A model generated the notes under the pieces. That model was not told the DNA's origin. It did no database searches and saw only the letters and a list, made by a program, of their open reading frames with translations. This document shows positions 15,304-24,447 of a stretch of DNA of 45,917 nucleotides, in pieces (position 1 is the first letter of the stretch; the number at the start of each line of letters is the position of its first letter). The position numbers and the translations under genes are program-made. This DNA is from Acidimicrobiia bacterium (GTDB lineage Bacteria; Acidobacteriota; Vicinamibacteria; Vicinamibacterales; UBA2999), in contig VFZG01000030.1 in assembly GCA_016871275.1 (NCBI GenBank), positions 1-45,917 of the forward strand, read 5' to 3'.

Positions 15304-18300
15304 CTACTGCGACCCGGGCGTCTTCGTCAGTATCTGCCCGGCCGAGCCGCGCCGGAGTTGATCGTTGAACGTCGCGACATCCTTATCGATCAGCGCGCCG
15401 ATCTGGCTGAGCGTGGTCTTCAACTGTCCCTGCAGCCCCTTCGACACTTCCATCGCCTGATCGGTCGGCCTGTAATCGCTCCCTGCCATGCCGTTTGCCA
15501 GATACCCGAACTTGCCCAGCAGCTTGGCCGCATAGCGGACGCCGTCCTGGCCGCCGGTGATCCGGAGATCGACCAGGTTCATCTCGGCGTCGGTGAGCTT
15601 GCGCTCGAGTTCCACCGCGGCCCGCTTCAGCTCGCCCTCCGGCAGCGACTTGATCGTCGTCTGGATCTGGGCGCGGACGTATTCGAGCTGGTTGACCGCG
15701 TCGGTCGTGGTGTTGATATTGTTTGCGAGATCGCTCAGAACCGTGACCTGAGCCTGGATGTCCGCCTCGGTGCCGCCGGAGTGCGGGTCCTTGCGGACCG
15801 TCAGCGGCTGCGTGTAGTCGCGCCCACCGATGGTCAGCCTGACAGTGTAGTTGCCCGGCGGCTGCAGGACTGACAGGCCGCCGGGGCCAAATCCACCAGC
15901 GGGGGGACGCGTGCCATCCTCGCCGAGCGGCAGTTCGTGGCCGTAGAGCGGGTTGGTCCGCATCTTCACCGGCTTTGTCGATTCACCTCGGAGATCCCAG
16001 TGGACCCGGTTGAGCCCTGCGGCGCCTGGCACGGTCATCGTCCGAACCACCTGGTTCCTGGCGTCGAGGATGGACAGCCGGCCGCCGCCCTGCACGGCGC
16101 CCTTGAGGTAGTAGTTGATCGACGCGCCGTACTGCGGGTTCTCGCCAACGGTCGGATCGTCGTAGGGTGTCGACGGAGCGGTGATCCCTCGGAAGCGGTA
16201 GGCGGGCCGAAGCGGGAACAGGTGCGCGTCCTGCCTCAACACATCGGGCAGCGCGCGCAGTGCCGTGATGTCGTCCATGATCCAGAAGCCGCGGCCGTAG
16301 GTGGAGATCACCAGGTCGTTGAAGTGCTCCTGCACGACGATGCCCGACACGGGCGCGTGGGGTAGGTCGTTCTGCAGCGGCTGCCAGTTATCGCCGGCGT
16401 CGAACGAGACATAGATCGCGTTCTCGGTGCCGAGATACAGCATGCCGCGCCTCACGGGGTCCTCGTAGATCACCTTCGCGTAGCTCAGCATGCTCTTCGG
16501 GATGCCGTTGACGATCAGCTTCCACGTCTGCCCGTAGTCGGTGGTGCGATAGACGAACGGATCCCGGTTGTTGACCTGGTGGAAGTCTACGGTCAGGTAG
16601 GCCGTGCCATTGTCATAGCGCGAAGGGGCGATGCTTCGGACCGATCCCCACACGGGCAGGCCCGGCAGGTTCTTGGTGAGGTCAGTCCACGTCTTTCCGT
16701 TGTCGCGTGTCAGCTGCACCAGACCGTCGTTGGTGCCCGCCCAGATCACGCCTTTTTCCCGCGGCGATTCTGCGATGCCGAAGACCACACCCGCGTACTC
16801 CACGCCGATGTTGTCCGGAGTCAGACCGCCGGAGCTGCCCATCTTCGAGCGGTCGTTGAGCGTCAGGTCCGGGCTGATCACCTCCCAGCTCTGACCGCCA
16901 TTGGTCGTGCGGTGCACGTGCTGGCTGCCGGTGTAGATCGTGGTGTGGTCGTGCGGCGAGATGTGGAGCGGCGCATCCCACACGAAGCGATACCGCACCC
17001 CCTCGGCGGGGCCATTCGACTGGTCGGGCCACACCTCCACCTGGCGGCACTGCCAGCGGCTCACCTCGAGGCGGGTGACGATGCCGCCGACCGTCCCGGA
17101 GCCGGAGGCGGTGGACCAGACGATGTTCGGGTCGGTCGGGTCGGGAGTGGCCCAGCCGCTTTCCCCCCCGCACACCGCCCGCCACATCGCGCGCGGGATG
17201 CCCGGGTCGCCGCCAAAGCCGCCCTGGAGGCGGCTGTTGCTCGGACCGCGGTAGGTGGGCTCGTCCTGCTTGTTGCCGAGGACGTTGTAGGGGATTTCGG
17301 TGTCCACTGTGACGTGATAAATCTGCGCGTTCTTTAGGCGCTGGCGGTACCACGTCCTGCCGCGGTTCGTCGTGATCGACAGCCCCTGGTCGTGGGCGAC
17401 GATCTGGCGGGCGGCGTTGACGGGGTCGATCCAGACGTCGTGGTGGTCGCCACCGGGGGCTTCGGATCTCGGCAGCGCCACCAGCGTGCGGCCGCCATCG
17501 ATGGACTTCGAGTATGACGCCGTCAGGAAATACGCCTCGTCGGGATCGTCCGGGGCCACCGCCATGCGCGAATAGTAGTGGGCGCGGCCCATCGCGTTGT
17601 GGTCGTAGCTCACCACCCGCCACGTGTCGCCGCCGTCCTCGGTCCGCCACACCTGACCGCGGTCGGTGGGCTGGCCCTTCCACGGCACGCCGTCGCCGGT
17701 TTCGATGAGCGCGTAGACCCGGCTGGGATTCGACGCCGCAATCGCGACTGCCACCTTGCCAACTGGGCGCGTGGGCAGGCCGCGACCCTGCAGGCGCGTC
17801 CACGTCACGCCGCCGTCGGTGGATCGGAACAGCCCGCTGCCCGGCCCGCCGCTCTCGCGGCCCCAGGTGCGGATCTCGAACTGCCACATCCCGGCGAAGA
17901 GGATGCGCGGGTTCTTCGGGTCCATCGCGATGTCCGAGCACCCCGTGTTTTCGTCGACGAAGAGCGTCTTGGCCCACGTCTTGCCGCCATCGGTCGTGCG
18001 GAAGACGCCGCGTTCCGGCTGCGGCCCGTACGCGTGACCGAGCGCGCAGACCAGCGCGGTGTCCGCGTCCTTCGGATGCACGACGAGCCGCGGGATGCGC
18101 CCGGTCTGCTCGAGACCCAGGAGCGTCCACGTCCGCCCCGCATCCACCGACCGGTAGACGCCCTGGCCCACCGAGATGTGACTGCGGATCTTGCCCTCGC
18201 CCGTCCCCGCCCACACGACGTTGGGATCCGAGGGCGCGACGGCGAGCGCGCCGATGGACTGCACCGGCTGCGCGTCGAAGATCGGCGCCCAGTTCACGCC

Positions 18301-18531
18301 GCCATCCGTTGTCTTCCAGATGCCGCCCGAGGCCGCTCCCACGTAGTAGGTGGAGGGGTCGCCTGAAACGCCCGCCGCGGCCGAGAAGCGATTCCCTTCG
18401 GGGCCGATGGTGCGCCAGTGCAGGCGGCTGTAGAGGTCGGGTGTCGGGCCGGGGCGCTGCTGGGCCGAGACTGCCGTCACGGCGAGCACACAGACGACCA
18501 GACCACAAATCGATTGGGCGCGGACAGACAT
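15304..18531 (-). CDS. Secreted sortilin/VPS10-type BNR-repeat protein
   Basis: This 1075-residue exported protein has a signal peptide (ICGLVVCVLAVTAVSAQ) and, over residues of about 40-760, many Asp-box/BNR units: GGIWKTTDGGVNW, GVYRSVDAGRTWT, GVFRTTDGGKTW, GLFRSTDGGVTWT, FVYRTTDYGQTW, IYVSFDAGDNW. These form beta-propellers as in VPS10/sortilin and xyloglucanase-like proteins. The C-terminal 300 residues contain a beta-rich part (GNYTVRLTIGGRDY) and helical segments. Acidobacteria often carry several such proteins, usually called glycosyl hydrolase or WD40/YVTN repeat; no catalytic residues are evident to me. The ATG at 18531 has GGAG 8 bases upstream; the one at 18549 does not. Confidence 0.85.
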   Translation of the reverse strand: MSVRAQSICGLVVCVLAVTAVSAQQRPGPTPDLYSRLHWRTIGPEGNRFSAAAGVSGDPSTYYVGAASGGIWKTTDGGVNWAPIFDAQPVQSIGALAVAPSDPNVVWAGTGEGKIRSHISVGQGVYRSVDAGRTWTLLGLEQTGRIPRLVVHPKDADTALVCALGHAYGPQPERGVFRTTDGGKTWAKTLFVDENTGCSDIAMDPKNPRILFAGMWQFEIRTWGRESGGPGSGLFRSTDGGVTWTRLQGRGLPTRPVGKVAVAIAASNPSRVYALIETGDGVPWKGQPTDRGQVWRTEDGGDTWRVVSYDHNAMGRAHYYSRMAVAPDDPDEAYFLTASYSKSIDGGRTLVALPRSEAPGGDHHDVWIDPVNAARQIVAHDQGLSITTNRGRTWYRQRLKNAQIYHVTVDTEIPYNVLGNKQDEPTYRGPSNSRLQGGFGGDPGIPRAMWRAVCGGESGWATPDPTDPNIVWSTASGSGTVGGIVTRLEVSRWQCRQVEVWPDQSNGPAEGVRYRFVWDAPLHISPHDHTTIYTGSQHVHRTTNGGQSWEVISPDLTLNDRSKMGSSGGLTPDNIGVEYAGVVFGIAESPREKGVIWAGTNDGLVQLTRDNGKTWTDLTKNLPGLPVWGSVRSIAPSRYDNGTAYLTVDFHQVNNRDPFVYRTTDYGQTWKLIVNGIPKSMLSYAKVIYEDPVRRGMLYLGTENAIYVSFDAGDNWQPLQNDLPHAPVSGIVVQEHFNDLVISTYGRGFWIMDDITALRALPDVLRQDAHLFPLRPAYRFRGITAPSTPYDDPTVGENPQYGASINYYLKGAVQGGGRLSILDARNQVVRTMTVPGAAGLNRVHWDLRGESTKPVKMRTNPLYGHELPLGEDGTRPPAGGFGPGGLSVLQPPGNYTVRLTIGGRDYTQPLTVRKDPHSGGTEADIQAQVTVLSDLANNINTTTDAVNQLEYVRAQIQTTIKSLPEGELKRAAVELERKLTDAEMNLVDLRITGGQDGVRYAAKLLGKFGYLANGMAGSDYRPTDQAMEVSKGLQGQLKTTLSQIGALIDKDVATFNDQLRRGSAGQILTKTPGSQ

Positions 18532-18719
18532 GCCGTTACTCCGTATCAAGGGTGGAAACCCAACGCCGTTGCCACCGATGTAGCGTTCTTATACACCAGC
18601 GGCTCACCGGCTACAATCGGTGCGTGCTGGAGCAGTTGCCGACGCGGAACGTAGTGGTGGCGGTCGACGGTTCGGACCACGCGACCCGCGCGCGGCGTCT
18701 CGTCGGCGGGTTGAGCGCG

Positions 18720-18836
18720 GCCGTGGATCGCGGCGATGTTGGGGTGATTCAGCGCGGCGAGGACTTCGGCTTCGCGCGGGAAGCGTGCGAGGCGATCCGC
18801 GTCGGCCGGCAGCACTTTGATGGTGACCTGGCGCTG
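18720..18836 (-). pseudogene. Fragment of a serine/threonine protein kinase N-lobe
   Basis: About 39 codons read [17 protein letters not shown], then [20 protein letters not shown]. This is the beta-3 strand with the invariant Lys (IKVL) plus the alpha-C helix with its Glu (REAEVL) and the HPNI motif, typical of acidobacterial PknB-like kinases. Nothing upstream (glycine-rich loop) or downstream (HRD, DFG) is present. The fragment begins at the base where repeat copy C ends and loses similarity at about 18720. It is a relic, not a gene. Confidence 0.7.
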
Positions 18837-18889
18837 GGTTTGCGAACCGGCGTCCGGTGAACCAGACGCCGCTAATACGGCTTGGCGTC
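18837..18889 (-). repeat. 53-bp dispersed repeat, copy C
   Basis: In repeat orientation (minus strand) it reads GACGCCAAGCCG at the start and GGTTCGCAAACC at the end, 46/53 identical to copy A without gaps. The 3' hairpin is kept with one G-T pair (CGGAC with GTTCG). It lies 132 bp upstream of the TonB receptor start, and a kinase relic follows directly on its 3' side. Confidence 0.85.
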
Positions 18890-19021
18890 TTCTGCCGCAC
18901 GATGCTTTATACTCCCAGTCCTTTGCGGGAGCTTCTGCCAATTCGTCTCCGGGATGCTCAAAGGGACGTTCTGGCCACGAGCCTGACCGTTCGTCCAACT
19001 GTCGTTACTGGGAGATTCGAA

Positions 19022-21955
19022 ATGCGACGTGCAGTGCTTGTTAGCTTTGTGGTGGGCCTGGCCCTGGCCGTCCTCGTCAGCCCGGTCTACGCGCAGTCGG
19101 ACGGCAGCCTCCGCGGCACCGTTCGCGACGATCAAGGCGCCGTGCTGCCCGGCGTCACGATGACGGCCACGAGCACGGCGCTCATTCAGCCCGTGACCAC
19201 GACCACCGGTGCCGACGGGGTGTACCGCATCCTGAACCTGCCTCCAGGCCCGTACGTGCTCACGGCGGAGCTCTCGGGCTTCTCAACGTTCCGTCGCGAG
19301 GGCATCGTGATGCGCGCCGGGATCACGCTCACCGAAGACATCAGCATGCGGCTCGGCGCCTTGTCGGAGACCATCACGGTGTCGGGCGACTCACCGATGA
19401 TCGAGACGACGCGTCCGACAAGCGTCGTCAACATCGAGGGCGAGCTGCTGCGGGCTGCGCCGATTACCTCCCGCCGTCTGTTCAGCGACGCGCTCGACAT
19501 GGCGCCTGGCATCGGCTCGCGCAACGTCGACGACGGCGTGGGTCGCCGCGCCTACTACTTCCGCGGCTCGCACATCTACGCGCATGCGTTCCAGCTCGAG
19601 GGCGCCCCGGCGTCGGCCTATCTCGACTCGTCCGCGCACTCGATGGGCATGGGCGGCGACACCGTGCAGGACGTCGAGATCAAGCTCGGCGGCGCGGATG
19701 CGTCGACCCCGCTCAGTACGGGCGTCGTGATGAACATCGTGACGCCACGCGGACAGAACGAGTTCAAGGGCTCGGTCAACTTCTCGTACCAGCCCATGGA
19801 CTGGAACGGCGACAACACCGGCAGCGGTGCCGCTCCCGGCGGCCTGCCGACCTCACAGGCCGTCAACCAGTGGGACGCGTCGCTGGGCGGACGGCTGCTC
19901 CGCGACAAGGTCTGGTTCTTCGGGACCTACCGCTACGCCGACCTCATCAACGGCATCAGCCGCACAACGCAGGATCTCGATCGTCTGCTGGCGTTCGTGC
20001 CCGACTTCAAGCCGTTCGACAACGTCTCCGTGAGCAAGCAGCCGTACGTGAAGGTGACCGCGCAGCTCACCTCGAGCCACGAGTGGTCGGGCTTCTTCCA
20101 GAACGACCGCAACCGGTTCACGAGCTCGCGCGAGCGCAACAACCTCCGTGTGAACCTGCGCTCGGCCGGCGGGTCGATGTACCAGACCAAGCTCAACTCC
20201 GTGTGGACCAACCACATCACCACGTTCTTCTCGGCGTCGTATAACAACAAGGGCGGCGCGGAGCGCGACACCTACAACGGCTCACCCGGGTTCGGCCCGC
20301 GTATCTCCGTACACCAGCGGACGGCGCTGTCCGGGGGCATCCCGGTGGGGAATGCCGAGCTCATCACGATGAACAACGAGGAGAACCAGCCGCTGCAGCC
20401 GTCGAACATGCTGATCCTGCGCGGCGACTTGACCTACTACCAGGACGGCTGGCTCGGCTCGCACGAGATCAAGACCGGCATCTGGGCGGCACCGCAGCTG
20501 CGCCGCCAGGTCACCGACGTGCTGGCGAATCCGATTGGGAACGGCGAAGGTCTGCGCCTCGAACAAGTGCGCCAGATCGACCCGAACAATCCCGCCGCTG
20601 GCGTCGTGGCGTTCCACCGCCGCTTTGAGTCGCCCGTGGAGCTCATGACCACCGACGCGCAGGACCGCGACATCGGCGTCTACATCCAGGACGCCTGGAA
20701 GCCCAATGGACGCCTGACCATCAACACCGGCGTGCGCGCCGACTTCATCCGCCGTTTCGACAACGTGTTCGGCGTGGAGCGCATGAACACCGTGGCGGTC
20801 GGCCCGCGCCTCGGCCTGGCCTTCCTGGTCACCGACGACGCCCGGAACGTGCTGCGCATGTCGGCCGGCCGCGTCCACGAGCAGGTCAACGGCCGCGATC
20901 CGATCACGACCTTTGCCACCACCTCGAACCGGCTGCGCCGCGACGTCTACGACGTGAACGGGGACGGCACGCTCGAGACCACGATCATCACGCCAGCGGC
21001 CACGACGGCCATCAACCAGCTGGCGTTCGACAAGAACCTGCACCAGCCGTGGGTCGACGAGTTCGTCATCGGCTTCGCCAAGCAGTTTCCCGGCCAGATC
21101 AGCCTCGACCTCTCGACCTCGCGCCGCTACTTCAAGGACGGCTACGCCGAGGTCGACATCAACGGCATCTACCCGTCGAGGCCCAACCAGCCCTTTGGCG
21201 GCTTCGGCCGCGTCGACCCGAACCAGGGCCAGATCATGCAGCAGACCAACGCCACCTGGAGCAAGGTCGTGATCCAGAGCTACGAGGCCATCCTGGCCAA
21301 GAACATGTCGCACAACTTCCAGGTGATGATGAGCCTCACGCGGCAGTTCCAGTGGGTGGACGGCACGTGGAACCCGACCGACCCGGCACGGTTCATCCAG
21401 CCAGACGCTTTCAAGAACAACCGTGACCTGTCGCGGCACCTGTTCGGCAATGGCGACGACAACAGCCTCGACGGCGGCGGCAACGAGACCGGCGTGGCCT
21501 ATCGGCCGTACTCGGTGCGTCTCGCCGGCCAGTACTTGGCGCCGTGGGGCTTCCGGATTGCCGCCAGTTACGTGATTCAGGCCGGTGGCTATCTGGGACC
21601 GGTGGTGCGGCAGGGCGTGGCCGATCCGATCTTCGGGCCGGGCCGCGTGACGCTGGCCAATGGGCAGACGCAGCCGAACCCGCTGGCCACGGCCTGGCGC
21701 TTCAACTACGCCACGCGCGCGGAAGGCCAAGCGTTGAACGAGACGGCGCGCTATCTGCAGCTCAACATCAACCGCAGCTTCCGCTCCGGCGCGCGCAGCA
21801 TCGAGGCCGGCGTGGGCATCTTCAACGTCTTCAACACCGGCGCGCACACGCAGTGGAACACCGGCGCGAACCGGATTGGCACGACGTTGTACCAGGCGCG
21901 CTTCAACCGTCACCCGCCGCGTGCTGCACAGGTGAGCGTGGGATTCAAGTTCTGA
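19022..21955 (+). CDS. TonB-dependent receptor, Oar-like
   Basis: This is a complete 977-residue outer-membrane receptor. The signal peptide is MRRAVLVSFVVGLALAVLVS to VYA, then QSDG. Residues 30-110 form the carboxypeptidase-like domain (GTVRDDQGAVLPGVTMTA, YRILNLPPGPYVL). The plug has GETITVSG-like text (LSETITVSGDSPMIE), and the barrel ends in VSVGFKF with the terminal Phe expected for outer-membrane insertion. The frame is open further upstream through repeat copy C, but ATG 19022 begins the signal peptide and has GGGAG about 11 bases before it. It is the second of three such receptors here. Substrate unknown; no SusD-like partner is present. Confidence 0.93.
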   Translation: MRRAVLVSFVVGLALAVLVSPVYAQSDGSLRGTVRDDQGAVLPGVTMTATSTALIQPVTTTTGADGVYRILNLPPGPYVLTAELSGFSTFRREGIVMRAGITLTEDISMRLGALSETITVSGDSPMIETTRPTSVVNIEGELLRAAPITSRRLFSDALDMAPGIGSRNVDDGVGRRAYYFRGSHIYAHAFQLEGAPASAYLDSSAHSMGMGGDTVQDVEIKLGGADASTPLSTGVVMNIVTPRGQNEFKGSVNFSYQPMDWNGDNTGSGAAPGGLPTSQAVNQWDASLGGRLLRDKVWFFGTYRYADLINGISRTTQDLDRLLAFVPDFKPFDNVSVSKQPYVKVTAQLTSSHEWSGFFQNDRNRFTSSRERNNLRVNLRSAGGSMYQTKLNSVWTNHITTFFSASYNNKGGAERDTYNGSPGFGPRISVHQRTALSGGIPVGNAELITMNNEENQPLQPSNMLILRGDLTYYQDGWLGSHEIKTGIWAAPQLRRQVTDVLANPIGNGEGLRLEQVRQIDPNNPAAGVVAFHRRFESPVELMTTDAQDRDIGVYIQDAWKPNGRLTINTGVRADFIRRFDNVFGVERMNTVAVGPRLGLAFLVTDDARNVLRMSAGRVHEQVNGRDPITTFATTSNRLRRDVYDVNGDGTLETTIITPAATTAINQLAFDKNLHQPWVDEFVIGFAKQFPGQISLDLSTSRRYFKDGYAEVDINGIYPSRPNQPFGGFGRVDPNQGQIMQQTNATWSKVVIQSYEAILAKNMSHNFQVMMSLTRQFQWVDGTWNPTDPARFIQPDAFKNNRDLSRHLFGNGDDNSLDGGGNETGVAYRPYSVRLAGQYLAPWGFRIAASYVIQAGGYLGPVVRQGVADPIFGPGRVTLANGQTQPNPLATAWRFNYATRAEGQALNETARYLQLNINRSFRSGARSIEAGVGIFNVFNTGAHTQWNTGANRIGTTLYQARFNRHPPRAAQVSVGFKF

Positions 21956-21961
21956 GCCACA

Positions 21962-21989
21962 GGGCTCTGGGCTGGGAGCTCGCGGCTCA
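21962..21989 (+). repeat. Degenerate heptanucleotide repeat
   Basis: GGGCTCT, GGGCTGG, GAGCTCG and CGGCTCA lie in tandem, starting 6 bp after the receptor stop codon. They share the core GGCT/AGCT at fixed 7-base spacing. Confidence 0.5.
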
Positions 21990-22199
21990 GAAACCAAGGC
22001 CTAATTGCTCTGCCATCCGGCGCTGCGGCTCGACGACGCTGCAGCGCACGCGTTGCGTACGGTTGCGCACGATCCGCATGGAACTTCGCCCGAATTGTCT
22101 GCGGTTGTCCCGTCGGCTGTTGGTGTCGCAGCTCGTCGGCAATGGCGAACAGAACTCGGTGAACGAAGGCGGTGGTGAGTTCGGCGCGGCCCTCGGAGC

Positions 22200-22440
22200 T
22201 TGATCGAGGACGGCAGCGTGAAGTCGACGGCGACTCACCTGGTCCATCTGCAGGCCGGCGCAAAGCTCGGACACCGCCTCCGCCTCGTGGCAGGCATTTT
22301 CAACTTGCTCGATCGCCGAGTGAGCGACATTGACTACTGCCATGCGTCTCGACTGCGCGCTGAGCCCGACGCGATCGACGACGTGCATGTCCATCCGGCG
22401 CTGCCGCGTTCGATCCGGCTGAGTGTGTACATCTGGTTTG
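22200..22440 (+). pseudogene. Relic of a TonB receptor C terminus
   Basis: The frame reads LIEDGSVKSTATHLVHLQAG, then VAGIFNLLDRRVSDIDYCHASRL, and HVHPALPRSIRLSV. This matches the last 75 or so residues of a different TonB-dependent receptor class, whose ends typically contain FNLFDAKVSDIDY and HPALPRT. No matching barrel or plug precedes it, and the 180 bp upstream do not continue the match, so only the 3' end of the gene survives. It is unrelated in sequence to the end of the intact receptor just upstream. The frame runs on into the next gene's start region. Confidence 0.7.
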
Positions 22441-24447
22441 CGCGATATAGTTCTTCGCGTGACCCGCGTCGTGCAGATTGCTGCCTGCGTTCTAGTCGGC
22501 ATCGGCGGCTATCTGACCGGACAGATCGCACTGCCGGAGCACGGGCTGCGCGGTCACTACTTCACCAACCTCACTCGCAACGGCGACCCGGTTGTGGTCG
22601 CCGTCGATCTTCTTATCTCAACTGAAGGACTCGCCAACGGCACTGCGAAGGCCTGGGCGGCGTATTCCGTCGAATGGACCGGTGCCCTGGTCGTCACTCG
22701 CAGGGGCACCTATACGTTCGCCACGATCTCTGATGATGGGTCGGAACTCGATGTCGCGAATACCACTGTCGTTCACAACGGCGGACAACACGGTCCGCAG
22801 CAGGCAACCGGCCGCATTGAACTGGCGGCAGGTGTGCATCCGATCCGCCTGCGCTACGAGCAGCTCGGAGGCGGCTTTCACCTCGAGCTGAAATACGCGC
22901 TTGGCGATGAGGCGCTGTCGACGATTCCTGCGGAGTCGCTGCTGCCGGAGCAGACATCGATCTGGGTCTATCGCGCACGGCACGCGCTGCCGTTGGTGGT
23001 CGCGATTGTTGCGGTGCTGCTGTTCATCGCTGCACAGCGGATCCTGGCCACTATTCCGTATCAACCCATGGCGGCCTTGCGCATCTTCGACCGGCCGACG
23101 GTGGCGATCGCCGTGCTGATTGCGATCGCCGTCCTCGTGAGGGTCGTGATGTTCTTCGGCTCCAACGGCATCCTGTGGGCCGATTCGGATATCTTCATCG
23201 AGACGGTCGGGGCGATCAGGAACGGGCAGTGGTTCGAGCACGATCCTTTCCGCACCCTGCTGTATCCGTACTTTCTCTGGGCGTTCCTGATCTTCAGCAC
23301 GGAGAAGCCCATGGATCAGATCATCGTTGGTGCCCAGCATCTGCTCGGACTGATCACGGCGATCGCCTTGTTCGCGAGTCTGCGCAAGGCCTTCAGTCTT
23401 GGCATCGCGCTCGTGGCGGCGTTGCTGTGTGCTGTGCACACGACGCAGCTGTTTTACGAGAAGAGCATCCTCACCGAGGCACTGTTCAATTGCCTGCTGG
23501 CCTTGTCGCTGGTGATCGTGATCGGGTTCCTGCAGAAGCCCACGTTCGCGCGCGGCATGGCGGTCACAGCGGCGTGCTTCGTGCTGACGATGACGCGGCC
23601 GGTTGCGCAGGGCTTCATTGCCGTTCCGATCGTCCTGGCGCTGTGTCTCTCGATCGATTGGCGCAAGCGGTTGGTCTATGCAGGATCGATGGCCGTCATC
23701 TACGTCACCGCGTTGCAGCCGTGGATGATGCTGAACCAGCGCATCTACGGTTTTCACGGTGTCGCGCTTGGGCAAGGCCTTGGCCTGTTTATCCGTACTT
23801 CGCAGGTCGAGAAGTACGAGCCGTCGATGTATCACGCCCATCCCGAGGTCGAAGAGCTGATGACGTTTGCACAGACGACGCAATCAGCGGCGGGGCATGT
23901 GGTCGATGGACTCAGGAGGCGCGGCTTCTCGTCGGCGGCGGTCGATGACCTGTTATATCGTGCCTCGGTGAGCGCCATCTCGCAGCGTCCAGTCGAGTTT
24001 GCCGCTCACTCACTGCGGCAGTGGTGGCGGCAACTGGGCTCTCTCGATGACGAAGACATCTGCGATGGTGAACAGGGTCCGTACATCTGTAGCAATCGCA
24101 CGATCGGTTACGCGCGCGAGCCGTTTCTGAATCGGCCGCTCACGGCGTCATCACAGCCCACGCGGTCGCTGGTCGTGTGGTACTTCAGGCACGGCAGGAT
24201 TCCGATGCACGTCGTCACCGTGCTGGCGGCCTTTGGGGCGATTGCGAGCATGGCGGCGAACCCATCTGTGCGGGTGCTGCGCCTCTGCCTCGCGATGACC
24301 GCGATTTACTTCACGCTGCTTCCGGCCATCACCCAGAGCCTGCAGGATCGCTTCCGCCTCCCGGTGGACGGCCTGCTGTTCGCCTTGGCCGCGTTTGGAT
24401 TGATGAGCCTGGTGCGGGCCCTCTTGAGACGCGACGATCGAAGGTGA
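22423..24447 (+). CDS. PA14-domain / GT-C-like membrane protein
   Basis: This 674-residue protein has one N-terminal span (VVQIAACVLVGIGGYLTG). Residues of about 40-165 form a PA14-like beta domain (LRGHYFTNL, YSVEWTGALVVTRRGTYTFA, SDDGSELDV, GVHPIRLRYEQLGGG). Nine to eleven membrane spans follow in the style of GT-C/ArnT-PMT glycosyltransferases, with an acidic motif in the first loop (WADSDIFIE) and LPAITQSLQDRFRLPVDGLL near the C terminus. PA14 binds carbohydrate, so the fusion suggests lipid-linked sugar transfer onto a surface glycan. The start may be GTG 22423 or GTG 22459; neither has a strong ribosome binding site. It appears to be transcribed alone. Confidence 0.8.
   Translation: MCTSGLRDIVLRVTRVVQIAACVLVGIGGYLTGQIALPEHGLRGHYFTNLTRNGDPVVVAVDLLISTEGLANGTAKAWAAYSVEWTGALVVTRRGTYTFATISDDGSELDVANTTVVHNGGQHGPQQATGRIELAAGVHPIRLRYEQLGGGFHLELKYALGDEALSTIPAESLLPEQTSIWVYRARHALPLVVAIVAVLLFIAAQRILATIPYQPMAALRIFDRPTVAIAVLIAIAVLVRVVMFFGSNGILWADSDIFIETVGAIRNGQWFEHDPFRTLLYPYFLWAFLIFSTEKPMDQIIVGAQHLLGLITAIALFASLRKAFSLGIALVAALLCAVHTTQLFYEKSILTEALFNCLLALSLVIVIGFLQKPTFARGMAVTAACFVLTMTRPVAQGFIAVPIVLALCLSIDWRKRLVYAGSMAVIYVTALQPWMMLNQRIYGFHGVALGQGLGLFIRTSQVEKYEPSMYHAHPEVEELMTFAQTTQSAAGHVVDGLRRRGFSSAAVDDLLYRASVSAISQRPVEFAAHSLRQWWRQLGSLDDEDICDGEQGPYICSNRTIGYAREPFLNRPLTASSQPTRSLVVWYFRHGRIPMHVVTVLAAFGAIASMAANPSVRVLRLCLAMTAIYFTLLPAITQSLQDRFRLPVDGLLFALAAFGLMSLVRALLRRDDRR

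Noticed and set aside
16682-18508. 608-codon frame on the minus strand inside the BNR protein gene
   Set aside because: Same strand, shifted frame; Arg/Gly/Pro/Ala-rich with no motif. The main frame carries clear Asp-box repeats.
20282-21997. 571-codon frame antisense to the second TonB receptor
   Set aside because: Composition is that of a reverse-complement shadow and no domain is visible.
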